Below, one piece after another: positions 1 through 5,631 of a DNA stretch of 6,685 bases. The stretch spans positions 1 to 6,685 of the forward strand of contig DJPC01000028.1 of NCBI GenBank assembly GCA_002439665.1, written 5' to 3'. The notes beneath the pieces were generated by a model that saw only the letters and a program-made list of their open reading frames with translations, was not told the DNA's origin and ran no database searches. The DNA is from Dialister sp. UBA6422 (GTDB lineage: Bacteria; Bacillota; Negativicutes; Veillonellales; Dialisteraceae). Made by a program: the position numbers and the translations under genes. Numbering within the stretch: the stretch's first letter is position 1; each line of letters opens with the position of its first letter.

Positions 1-579
1 ACCGGCTAACATCAGATTCAAAACACCAGCCACCATGAATTGTCCTGCCGAGAGAACAATGGGGGAAAAACGCTGGGTCAGATAGGTCATCATATGAATT
101 TGGATGGTGAAACCAATGGCACAAAGGAGCATCAATAGATCGCCAAATTCAATAGAAAAATTGTCAGTTATGGACATGAAATACACGCCCAAGATGGCTA
201 GTAACGCGCCGATGCAATGGGTGATCCGTAAGACCTGGCCTAGAAAAATACCAACGATCGGCACCATGAGAATGTAAGTGGCCGTGAGGAAACTGGCTTT
301 GGAAGCTGTGGTATATTGCAAGCCCACTTGCTGCAGTGTGGCGCCAGCAAAGAGCGGGATGCCTACCATAAAACAGGCTAGCCATACAGGAATTTTGGTG
401 GGAAGTGGATTTTTATTTTCTTTTGAAAAATAAATGATGGGAAAAAGAACGATGGATCCTATAACGAATCGGACACCATTAAACGTATAAGGTCCTACAG
501 AATCCATCCCCACTACTTGGGCCACGAAAGCAAATCCCCATATGAGAGCGGCTAGAAGCAACAGTAAACGGTATTTCAT
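1..579 (-). CDS. EamA/DMT-family transporter, N-terminal 193 residues (partial)
   Basis: Read from the ATG at 579 leftward, an open frame of 193 codons runs off the left edge with no stop. The product is very hydrophobic and begins MKYRLLLLLAALIWGFAFVA, the usual first helix of EamA-type drug/metabolite transporters with its AxxWG motif. A stretch near residues 83-107 (QQVGLQYTTASKASFLTATY) matches the end of the first EamA repeat, where GLxYTTAxxAxFL is a family hallmark. A second repeat starts around residue 145. The full family protein is about 290-300 residues, so roughly one third lies outside the window. It sits in the inner membrane and probably exports or exchanges a small metabolite; the substrate cannot be read from sequence. 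The ribosome binding site AGGAGAG lies just upstream of the start on the minus strand. The gene is divergent from the HAD gene. The family call is solid and the substrate unknown. Confidence 0.88.
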   Translation of the reverse strand, partial: MKYRLLLLLAALIWGFAFVAQVVGMDSVGPYTFNGVRFVIGSIVLFPIIYFSKENKNPLPTKIPVWLACFMVGIPLFAGATLQQVGLQYTTASKASFLTATYILMVPIVGIFLGQVLRITHCIGALLAILGVYFMSITDNFSIEFGDLLMLLCAIGFTIQIHMMTYLTQRFSPIVLSAGQFMVAGVLNLMLAG

Positions 580-701
580 ATAACTCTCCTTCTGTATTTT
601 TATAATAAATATAGTATAATTTATTGTAGGAAAAAGCAAATCAAAAGTAGATTGCAGTGACCGATGATGAGGCACTATGTTCAAGTAAAGGAGAAATGGG
701 A
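580..701. promoter_or_regulatory. Divergent promoter region with AT-rich inverted repeat
   Basis: This is the spacer between the leftward transporter gene and the rightward HAD gene. A perfect TATAAT lies at 615-620 on the plus strand, but no good -35 box sits 16-18 bases before it. On the minus strand TATACT-like and TATTAT-like hexamers overlap the same stretch. An inverted repeat with 7-base perfect arms (604-610 and 619-625, AATAAAT/ATTTATT), extending to 601-628 with one mismatch, overlaps the -10 box and could be an operator. Alternatively it is chance symmetry in very AT-rich DNA. The HAD ribosome binding site (AAAGGAG, 687-693) closes the region. Confidence 0.45.
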
Positions 702-1502
702 ATGTCCATTCGTATGATTGCTATCGATTTGGATGGCACTCTTCTGCATGATGATATGTCTATTTCAGACTATTCCCGTCATGTCATCCAAAGGGCGTTG
801 CAAAAAGGATATTTCATTGTGGTAGCTACAGGCAGAATGTGGGATTCAGCAAAAGAAAAAGTGGATCTCCTTCATTTGGGAAATGTACCGGTTGTTTGCT
901 ATACTGGGGCATGGATTATGATGAGTGAAACAGGAGAGCCTCTTTTGCAAGATGGTATCGATGCTAAACTGTCTGGTGCTATTTTTAGAGGAGCCAAGGA
1001 AAAAGGCTGGGATGCCACGGGATTTTGGGATGGACATATTTATATGGATGCTCCCAATGGCAGGGAAGAAAAATACCAGAAATATAGAACCCAAAAACCG
1101 ATTTATTTAGGAGAATCCTTCTACCATCCCCAAAAGCGGGTGACCCGCATTGTCTTTGCAGACCCGACGCAAGAAGGAAGGGATAGGATTCGCACCTGGC
1201 TAGAAGATTCTTTCGGCGATCAAATCGATGTGGTATATCCTGGAGATGATTTTGTAGATATCCACAAAAAAGGAATCAATAAAGCCAGTGCCATTTCTTT
1301 TTTAGCTCAAAAATATCATATACAGAGAGAAGAGATGATGGCCTTTGGTAATACAGAAAATGATGTGCCTATGCTTCAGCTTGCTGGAAAGTCCTATGCA
1401 GTAGCCAATGGGGATGAAGTGGCTAAGAAAGCGGCGACCTCTATTTGTGAGTCCAATGAAGAAGATGGGGTGGCCAAGACCATCGAACGGGAATTGTTAT
1501 AA
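702..1502 (+). CDS. Cof-type HAD-superfamily hydrolase (sugar-phosphate/FMN phosphatase-like)
   Basis: The 266-residue product has the normal length of a Cof/YidA-type HAD phosphatase with a C2 cap. Motif I is at residues 9-13 (DLDGT; D9 nucleophile, D11 acid/base), motif II is T43 in VATGR, motif III is probably K194 in KGINKAS, and motif IV is GNTENDVPM at 216-224. The first acidic residue of the usual GDxxND motif is Asn217, while D221 is kept, so metal binding should survive. The cap domain covers about residues 85-185. Relatives dephosphorylate sugar phosphates, FMN or pyridoxal phosphate in the cytoplasm; substrate is not predictable here. The start at 702 is preferred because AAAGGAG ends 8 bases before it. 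A GTG at 657 would add 15 residues but has no ribosome site, and the ATG at 696 is too close to the site. No strong terminator follows. Confidence 0.9.
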   Translation: MSIRMIAIDLDGTLLHDDMSISDYSRHVIQRALQKGYFIVVATGRMWDSAKEKVDLLHLGNVPVVCYTGAWIMMSETGEPLLQDGIDAKLSGAIFRGAKEKGWDATGFWDGHIYMDAPNGREEKYQKYRTQKPIYLGESFYHPQKRVTRIVFADPTQEGRDRIRTWLEDSFGDQIDVVYPGDDFVDIHKKGINKASAISFLAQKYHIQREEMMAFGNTENDVPMLQLAGKSYAVANGDEVAKKAATSICESNEEDGVAKTIERELL

Positions 1503-1572
1503 AAAATACTTCAAAATAGACATGTGGTGAATAGGTTATAAAGAATATTTTCTGTGATTTCAATGGGGCCAA

Positions 1573-1614
1573 GTGATGTGTCGGGCACAGGGATATAAAA
1601 AACATATACATCAC
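1573..1614 (+). other. Dyad symmetry in the HAD/PH-like intergenic spacer
   Basis: The 164-base spacer between the HAD gene and the next gene holds inverted arms GTGATGT (1573-1579) and ACATCAC (1608-1614), extendable by two pairs inward. The loop is 28-30 bases and no T-run follows, so it does not look like an intrinsic terminator. It may be an operator or chance. I see no convincing promoter hexamer pair for the downstream gene in this spacer. Confidence 0.2.
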
Positions 1615-1666
1615 CTGCACATTAGCTATATGAAGTCAATCGTAGTATGCGAGATGGAGATCAATT

Positions 1667-2413
1667 ATGTTTTTCAATTTATTTAGTAAAAACAAAGATG
1701 AATATATCAAGGCTTATGGAGAAAAATTATCTAAGGCCGCTTTGAATGATGATATGGATGATACCTTAGAAGAACTCATTGCTTACGGCAAGGAAAATGG
1801 TCTTAGCAATAAACAAATAGCCCAGGCACAAGGGATGGCTTGCGACAAAGTATTTGAAGAATTGTATCAAAATGGGTATATGACCGATGAAGATATGGAA
1901 TTGTACCAAGAACTGATTGCTATTTGTTATATGATGAAAGAGGATCAGAAATATCGGTATACCACCATTGCAAAACGTTGTAATGCCATTTATAAGATTC
2001 AAGAAAAAGGTCTGCTTCCCAAAGTCAATAAAGACTATGCCAATGTCAAATATCGGGAAGGAGAATCCCTTCATTTCGCCACCCCTGCTATTTGGATGGA
2101 GCGAAATGGAGAGCTGACAGAAGGGACCGTGATTGCCAAAGGAAAACCGTTTAAAGCAGGAACTTTAAAAGACCCTTCCAATGGAAGCTGGAAAGAAGTA
2201 AAGGGGCCTGGGGCTTTCTGGATTACCACGGATCGAGTGGGATACCGCGGAAAAAATGGATCCTTTACGATAGAACTTTCTGATTTAGATAGAGCAGAAG
2301 TCGATGGCGGTCCCCTTCGCATATATGAAAAAGGGAAAGAAGAACCCTGGGCAGTTAAGATGGATGATTATGAAATGGCAGGGGTCATTCTTTCTGCATT
2401 GCTTAATTCATAA
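1667..2413 (+). CDS. Uncharacterised protein, helical N-terminal half plus PH-like C-terminal half
   Basis: I do not recognise this 248-residue protein as a named family. Residues about 10-118 are charged and probably all-helical (LEELIAYGKENGLSNKQI, then repeated acidic stretches such as MTDEDMELYQEL), loosely like TerB-type helical bundles. Residues about 125-248 look beta-rich. The segment at 182-207 (GAFWITTDRVGYRGK, then FTIELSDL) matches the pattern of bacterial PH-like domains, where a 'xxTxxRxxxxG' strand is followed by a strand ending in a conserved Leu/Ile before a turn. The protein ends with a helix (MAGVILSALLNS), as such domains do. There is no signal peptide or membrane segment, so it is probably cytoplasmic. 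GGAG at 1656-1659 lies 7 bases before the ATG. The next gene starts 38 bases downstream, so the two may be cotranscribed. The coding call is secure and the domain reading tentative. Confidence 0.85.
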   Translation: MFFNLFSKNKDEYIKAYGEKLSKAALNDDMDDTLEELIAYGKENGLSNKQIAQAQGMACDKVFEELYQNGYMTDEDMELYQELIAICYMMKEDQKYRYTTIAKRCNAIYKIQEKGLLPKVNKDYANVKYREGESLHFATPAIWMERNGELTEGTVIAKGKPFKAGTLKDPSNGSWKEVKGPGAFWITTDRVGYRGKNGSFTIELSDLDRAEVDGGPLRIYEKGKEEPWAVKMDDYEMAGVILSALLNS

Positions 2414-2451
2414 ATCCTATCTCTTCGTTTTTCACCTAAAGGAGCATCACT

Positions 2452-2979
2452 ATGGAATTTTCAGATCTACTATCTCGCCGTGTATCTATTCGCCGGTATG
2501 AAAAAACACCTCTTACGGAAGAAGAAATCAGTGCCTTACTAGAGGCCGCTCAGCGGTCACCTATTGGCCATTTTGATTATAAAAATTATGCCATTGCTGT
2601 TATTACCAATCCAGATATTTTGGCTATGCTTGCTAAAGAAAACCAAGAACTTTCTGGAAAAGGAGATCCCATCTATGGCGCGCCTGCTCTATTTCTGATA
2701 CTAAGAACCCCTGAAGCGCGAGATGATACGGCCAAAGTGAATGCAGGTATCATGGCAGAACATATTCATCTTAAAGCTGTAGATTTAGGATTAGGCTCTC
2801 TTTGTGTATATAGCTTCATTAGAAATCTGGAAAAACAACCTGGCTATGGCAAGTATTGCGAAGCCCTTCATCTGCCAGAGGGCTATCAGCCTATCATGAG
2901 TGTCGCTGTGGGACACACACCTATTCCGGAAAGAAGTCGCCGCCTTACACCACGGCTTAAAGTCTTTCGTTTTGAATAA
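2452..2979 (+). CDS. Nitroreductase-family FMN oxidoreductase, first of a tandem pair
   Basis: The 175-residue product is a compact member of the nitroreductase superfamily, which uses FMN and NAD(P)H to reduce nitro groups, quinones or flavins and acts as a cytoplasmic dimer. The N-terminal RRVSIRRY (residues 9-16) is the usual phosphate-binding arginine motif. EEEISALLEAAQRSPIG follows, then GAPALFLIL (76-84). AGIMAEHIHLKAVDLGLGS (98-116) is the family's long dimer-interface helix, and the protein ends in the VAVGH segment (151-155). It is short against the 200-220 residues of NfsA/NfsB types but typical of the small clostridial group. AAAGGAG (2438-2444) is 7 bases before the ATG. It is paralogous to the following gene. 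Natural substrate unknown. Confidence 0.9.
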   Translation: MEFSDLLSRRVSIRRYEKTPLTEEEISALLEAAQRSPIGHFDYKNYAIAVITNPDILAMLAKENQELSGKGDPIYGAPALFLILRTPEARDDTAKVNAGIMAEHIHLKAVDLGLGSLCVYSFIRNLEKQPGYGKYCEALHLPEGYQPIMSVAVGHTPIPERSRRLTPRLKVFRFE

Positions 2980-2998
2980 TTGATTAGAATGATTGGAA

Positions 2999-3019
2999 AA
3001 GTCATCTTTTGGGTGACTT
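2999..3019 (+). other. Hairpin between the two nitroreductase genes
   Basis: AAGTCATC (2999-3006) can pair with GGTGACTT (3012-3019), giving 8 pairs with one G-T wobble around a five-base loop. The bases after it (GGTATCTTTAG) are not a T-run, so this is not a normal terminator. It may be an RNA processing or stabilising hairpin, or chance. The downstream gene has its own strong ribosome site beyond the hairpin. Confidence 0.3.
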
Positions 3020-3047
3020 GGTATCTTTAGTCGTGAAAGGAGAAATC

Positions 3048-3569
3048 ATGATGGAATTTGATCAAGTATTAGCTCTTAGAAAATCTGTCCGTGCCTATAC
3101 GGAAGAAGCAGTCAGCCAAGAAGATATACAAGCCCTTCTTAAGGCAGCTAAGACGGCTTCTGTGGGAAAACACAATGATGCAGGATATGCTTTAGTGGCT
3201 GTGACCAACAAAGACCTTTTACAGAAAATCGATGAAGAGGCCACAGAAAAACTGGGAAAACCCCATATGTTTTTCAATGCACCGCTGCTTATTTTCATTT
3301 GTGAAACCAAAGATGCCTTTGATCACCTGAAAGAATTTGATGCCGGTATCATTGCAGAACATATCCATCTCAAAGCAACAGATTTGGGATTGGGCTCTGT
3401 GGTACTCTTTGGATTCATTCACCATTTGGGACATGAAGCTTCTTATGTGAAAGCTCTGGATCTGCCAGAAGGAACCTATCCGTTAATGGCTGTCGCTGTA
3501 GGTCATAGCCCCCTTGCTACACAGCCAAGAAAAGAAGATCGTCATTTTTCTGTCACCTATAAGGATTAA
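3048..3569 (+). CDS. Nitroreductase-family FMN oxidoreductase, second of a tandem pair
   Basis: This is a 173-residue paralogue of the preceding protein. RKSVRAY (11-17) is the FMN-phosphate arginine motif, NAPLLIFICE (77-86) the core strand, AGIIAEHIHLKATDLGLGS (99-117) the interface helix, and VAVGH (149-153) the C-terminal signature. The two copies align end to end with small indels, so they arose by tandem duplication and have since diverged widely. The start is either ATG 3048 or ATG 3051; GGAG at 3039-3042 is 5 or 8 bases away. I list the longer form, although matching the first copy (MEF...) would favour 3051. A TTG at 3009 would extend the frame upstream but has no ribosome site and lies in the hairpin. 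It is probably cotranscribed with the first copy. Confidence 0.88.
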   Translation: MMEFDQVLALRKSVRAYTEEAVSQEDIQALLKAAKTASVGKHNDAGYALVAVTNKDLLQKIDEEATEKLGKPHMFFNAPLLIFICETKDAFDHLKEFDAGIIAEHIHLKATDLGLGSVVLFGFIHHLGHEASYVKALDLPEGTYPLMAVAVGHSPLATQPRKEDRHFSVTYKD

Positions 3570-3674
3570 TAGCTAGGACATGGGGATATATGGAAGCTAG
3601 GTGCTAAGGGCTCATGGCGATGACACCTTTGTATATTTTCCAGTCACTTTGACATAAAAAATTCAAAAAATCTA

Positions 3675-3703
3675 TTGACACCTATCCTAAATAGTGGTAG
3701 AGT
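3675..3703 (+). promoter_or_regulatory. Sigma-A-type promoter for T-box 1
   Basis: A perfect TTGACA (3675-3680) is separated by exactly 17 bases from TAGAGT (3698-3703), which matches four of six positions of TATAAT. The expected transcription start near 3709-3711 falls a few bases before the first paired base of T-box 1 at 3714, which is where these leaders usually begin. This is the only convincing promoter I see for the right half of the window. The 105 bases between the second nitroreductase and this promoter hold no gene and no clear terminator. Confidence 0.8.
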
Positions 3704-3713
3704 ACTCACAACG

Positions 3714-3965
3714 AAACAATGAAGAAAAGAGTAAGCACTCTGATGACAGTAAAGCGAGTCCGGACAGTGAGAGCGGGCGTGGATAGGATGCTGAAGTGCA
3801 TTTCTGAGTTTGACAGGTTGAAAATGTAGTAGGCCTTTCCGGGAACTCCCGATATAGAGTCAGGGTTTGATAGAACCTTTTAAGGTATGCTTGGTGACAA
3901 GCATATGAAATTGGGTGGAAACACGAAGCGATGGCTCTCGTCCCTTATGGGACGAGAGCTTTTTT
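3714..3965 (+). promoter_or_regulatory. T-box leader 1, specifier TGC (Cys)
   Basis: This RNA leader senses the charging of a tRNA and ends or continues transcription accordingly. Stem I is closed by AAAC (3714-3717) with GTTT (3808-3811), followed by the asymmetric AATGA/TGA kink-turn-like step and AGAAA/TTTC pairing. The AGAGTA strand of the specifier loop faces GAAG-TGC-A, giving specifier TGC at 3797-3799 with a purine after it. The distal stem carries the conserved AGCGAGTCCG...GTGAGAGCGG block (about 3753-3776). Stem II-like CGGG/CCCG pairs lie at 3840-3851. A stem with a GTGA loop (3886-3905) precedes the antiterminator: GGG, bulge TGGAAAC (3916-3922), ACGA pairing with TCGT (3938-3941), then CCC. 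TGGA fits a tRNA ending UCCA, as tRNA-Cys does. The leader controls the 36-codon ORF, and possibly everything downstream. Confidence 0.93.
3934..3965 (+). terminator. Intrinsic terminator of T-box 1
   Basis: GCTCTCGTCCC (3934-3944) pairs perfectly with GGGACGAGAGC (3949-3959) around a TTAT loop, followed by six T. Its left arm contains the TCGT and CCC bases needed by the antiterminator (3938-3944), so the two folds exclude each other, as expected for a T-box. Confidence 0.95.
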
Positions 3966-3991
3966 GATTTTTAAAAGAGAGGATGAAAACA

Positions 3992-4102
3992 ATGGGAAAG
4001 CTGATTGCAAAAGAACTGAATGATTTGAAATGGGGCGTTGCCAGCTGCCTTCTTTTCATTGGGATCTCTTCTCCAGCATTTCACCAGTTTTATAAGAAAT
4101 AG
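3992..4102 (+). CDS. 36-residue hydrophobic ORF behind T-box 1, possible truncated membrane-protein remnant
   Basis: The first ORF after the T-box 1 terminator encodes 36 residues: a charged N-terminus (MGKLIAKELNDLKW), one hydrophobic segment (about 15-29, GVASCLLFIGISS) and a short basic tail before TAG. GAGAGG at 3977-3982 lies 9 bases before ATG 3992. An in-frame ATG at 3983 touches the site and is less likely. The N-terminal KEL-DLKW followed by a membrane helix resembles the beginning of ABC-2-type permeases, so this may be the stub of a gene mostly lost by deletion. No continuation is visible in other frames before T-box 2. Alternatively it is a genuine one-helix membrane peptide. The regulatory position and ribosome site support expression; function is unknown. 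Confidence 0.5.
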   Translation: MGKLIAKELNDLKWGVASCLLFIGISSPAFHQFYKK

Positions 4103-4114
4103 TGGCTGGCAGAC

Positions 4115-4150
4115 TGGTGACAAAGAAATAAAATCACTTTTTAGTCACCA
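4115..4150 (+). repeat. Inverted repeat between the small ORF and T-box 2
   Basis: TGGTGAC (4115-4121) and GTCACCA (4144-4150) are perfect inverted arms around a 22-base AT-rich centre, in which AAAG/CTTT can pair further. No T-run follows, so it is unlikely to terminate transcription. It could be an operator, an RNA stability hairpin, or a scar of the deletion that may have removed the gene body after T-box 1. Confidence 0.3.
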
Positions 4151-4202
4151 ATGATTGAATTCATAAAATAGCATTTGAAAAAAAGTAAAAAGTATATTTA
4201 CA

Positions 4203-4508
4203 GGCAAGGAAGAAAAGAGTACATCTTTTGAATATGGCAAAGCGAGTCCGAACAGTGAAAGCGGATACAGATAGAAAGATGGAAGTGCATTTCAGAGCCA
4301 ATGAGCTGAAACGAAGTAAGCTATTCGGGAGACGCCCGTTACAGCGCAGGGGTATAGGAACGTATCTTTTCATGATCGAAATAGGTCGTACGTTTTTCAT
4401 TGATGATATGCCTGTACCTAGCAAGGTTTACCTGGTGACAGGTCAAACGAATTTGGGTGGAATCACGAAACTCTCGTCCCGAAAGGAGAAATCCTTTCGG
4501 GATTTTTT
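4203..4508 (+). promoter_or_regulatory. T-box leader 2, specifier TGC (Cys)
   Basis: Stem I is closed by GGC (4203-4205) with GCC (4297-4299), then AAGGA/AGA and AGAAA/TTTC, the same layout as T-box 1 but with different base pairs. CATCTTT (4222-4228) pairs with AAAGATG (4275-4281), isolating a specifier loop AGAGTA / GAAG-TGC-A with TGC at 4286-4288. AGCGAG lies at 4241-4246 and the core CGGG/CCCGTTACAG at 4326-4344. An extra domain is closed by GGTATAGG (4351-4358) with CCTGTACC (4411-4418). A stem with a GTGA loop follows, then GGG, bulge TGGAATC (4458-4464), ACGA/TCGT and CCC. No good promoter is visible just upstream, so it may be reached by readthrough from the T-box 1 promoter. It controls the URO-D-family gene. 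Confidence 0.93.
4477..4508 (+). terminator. Intrinsic terminator of T-box 2
   Basis: TCCCGAAAGGA (4477-4487) pairs perfectly with TCCTTTCGGGA (4492-4502) around a GAAA tetraloop, followed by six T. Only T4477 and CCC (4478-4480) are shared with the antiterminator, so the arm composition differs from the CTCTCGTCCC-based stem of T-box 1 while the mutual exclusion is kept. Confidence 0.95.
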
Positions 4509-4614
4509 ATTGATAAGGTGAGGTACAAGAGATGAAACGATGTAGCCATGTGACCATACGTTTTTTAGATAGCAATGTTTCTTCCATTTGCAATACAACA
4601 AGGGAGCAATACCT

Positions 4615-5631
4615 ATGGCACAAAATAAAAGAGAAGTATTACAGGCTGTATTTCATAATGAAAAAGCAGATCGATTACCCGTTGGTTTTTGGCATCATTT
4701 TTTAGCAGATGAAGTAGGAGAAGATGCTTTTCGCCATCCAGAATTGACACAAAGAGTATTAGAGGGGCAGAGAAAATTTTATGAAGAATTTTCTCCTGAT
4801 ATGATTAAAATCATGACCGATGGCTTTTTTGGGTATCCCCATCCTCTTCTGCAAAACGCCATTTCCAGTCCACGAGAACTCCTAACCATAACTACATTAG
4901 GTAAAGAGTCCCATTGGTTTGAAGATCAAATTCAATATGCTAAAAGGTTGGTCCAAGCCTACGGTAGTGACACTCCTCTTTTTTACAATCTATTTGCAGT
5001 TCCAAGAACCATTGCCTTTGTACAATCTAGCCTAGGACATTCTATCGTATTAGCCGATTGGCTAAAGCAAGAACCTAATAAGTTGGCCCATGTATTCGAT
5101 GTGATTTCCGATGATTATGCAGAATTGGCAGCCGCTTTGATTCGGGAAGCGGGCGTAGATGGTATTTATTTATCGGTTAATAACATCAGCTATGATGGGG
5201 TAGCAGAAGAAACGTATAAAAACTATGTCGCTCCTTATGAAATCAAAATATTGGAGGCTGCCAATAGAGCAGGCGGCAGTGAGATTCTTCATATTGGCGG
5301 CGATCATGGTTTTCGTAATCATCTGAAATGGTACAAGGAATATCCATTCCAAGCCGTCAATTGGGCAGTTAAAGTGGAGGGCATCTCTTTGAAAAAAGGC
5401 AAAGAGCTATTCCATGGTAAAGCTGTGATTGGCGGATTTGGTCAGACCGACAAGGACTTGATTTACACCGGTACGCAAAAAGAAATGGAGGATGAAACGA
5501 TTCGTTTATTGGAAGATGTTGGAACGATAGGGGTTGTTCTTGGCGCTGATACCATTCCTAGTGATACACCGATTAGCCACCTAGAGTGGATTAGAGAAGC
5601 TGCTAATTCGTATGTAAAAGCTAGAAGGTAA
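4615..5631 (+). CDS. Uroporphyrinogen decarboxylase (URO-D)-family protein, cysteine-free, Cys T-box controlled
   Basis: The 338-residue product has the length and TIM-barrel pattern of the URO-D superfamily, which includes HemE and the MtaA/MtbA/CmuA-type cobamide methyltransferases. Supporting segments are KREVLQAVFHNEKADRLPVG (5-24), AGVDGIYLSVNN (179-190), EILHIGGDHG (223-232), GKAVIGGFGQTD (268-279) and GADTIPSDTPISHLEWIREA (310-329). It is not HemE: the N-terminal arginine-rich RQAGR motif is missing. In MtaA/MtbA, zinc is held by HxC and a later Cys; here these are H226-I-G228 and A311, and the protein has no cysteine anywhere. A classical zinc-thiolate mechanism is thus unlikely, and the reaction is unassigned. 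Start ATG 4615 follows GGAG (4603-4606) by 8 bases; an upstream TTG at 4588 has no site. Control by a tRNA-Cys sensor points to sulfur supply (inference). Confidence 0.88.
   Translation: MAQNKREVLQAVFHNEKADRLPVGFWHHFLADEVGEDAFRHPELTQRVLEGQRKFYEEFSPDMIKIMTDGFFGYPHPLLQNAISSPRELLTITTLGKESHWFEDQIQYAKRLVQAYGSDTPLFYNLFAVPRTIAFVQSSLGHSIVLADWLKQEPNKLAHVFDVISDDYAELAAALIREAGVDGIYLSVNNISYDGVAEETYKNYVAPYEIKILEAANRAGGSEILHIGGDHGFRNHLKWYKEYPFQAVNWAVKVEGISLKKGKELFHGKAVIGGFGQTDKDLIYTGTQKEMEDETIRLLEDVGTIGVVLGADTIPSDTPISHLEWIREAANSYVKARR

Noticed and set aside
657..701. GTG start extending the HAD protein by 15 residues
   Set aside because: There is no ribosome site before 657, the added residues are not HAD-like, and AAAGGAG is ideally placed for ATG 702.
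3594..3636. Terminator after the second nitroreductase (AGGTG...CACCT with TCAT/ATGA inside)
   Set aside because: The pairing is broken by a large asymmetric loop and the following bases are not a clean T-run.
4155..4202. Promoter for T-box 2 (TTGAAA at 4175-4180 with TATATT at 4193-4198)
   Set aside because: The spacing is only 12 bases and the implied start would fall inside stem I. Other hexamer pairs here are equally poor.
4161..4424. Minus-strand frame, with a look-alike at 5463-5843 sharing a similar peptide
   Set aside because: The shared peptide is just the antisense translation of the duplicated stem I of T-boxes 2 and 3; neither frame has a ribosome site or a recognisable product.
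4228..4521. Open plus-strand frame of 97 codons
   Set aside because: It lies wholly inside T-box 2, crosses its terminator, and has no ribosome site. The sequence is explained by conserved RNA structure.
4532..4705. 57-codon ORF with two early Cys codons between terminator 2 and the URO-D gene
   Set aside because: It overlaps the URO-D start in another frame, has only a weak GAGG site, and its product is unlike any protein I know. A cysteine leader peptide would normally precede the terminator, not follow it.
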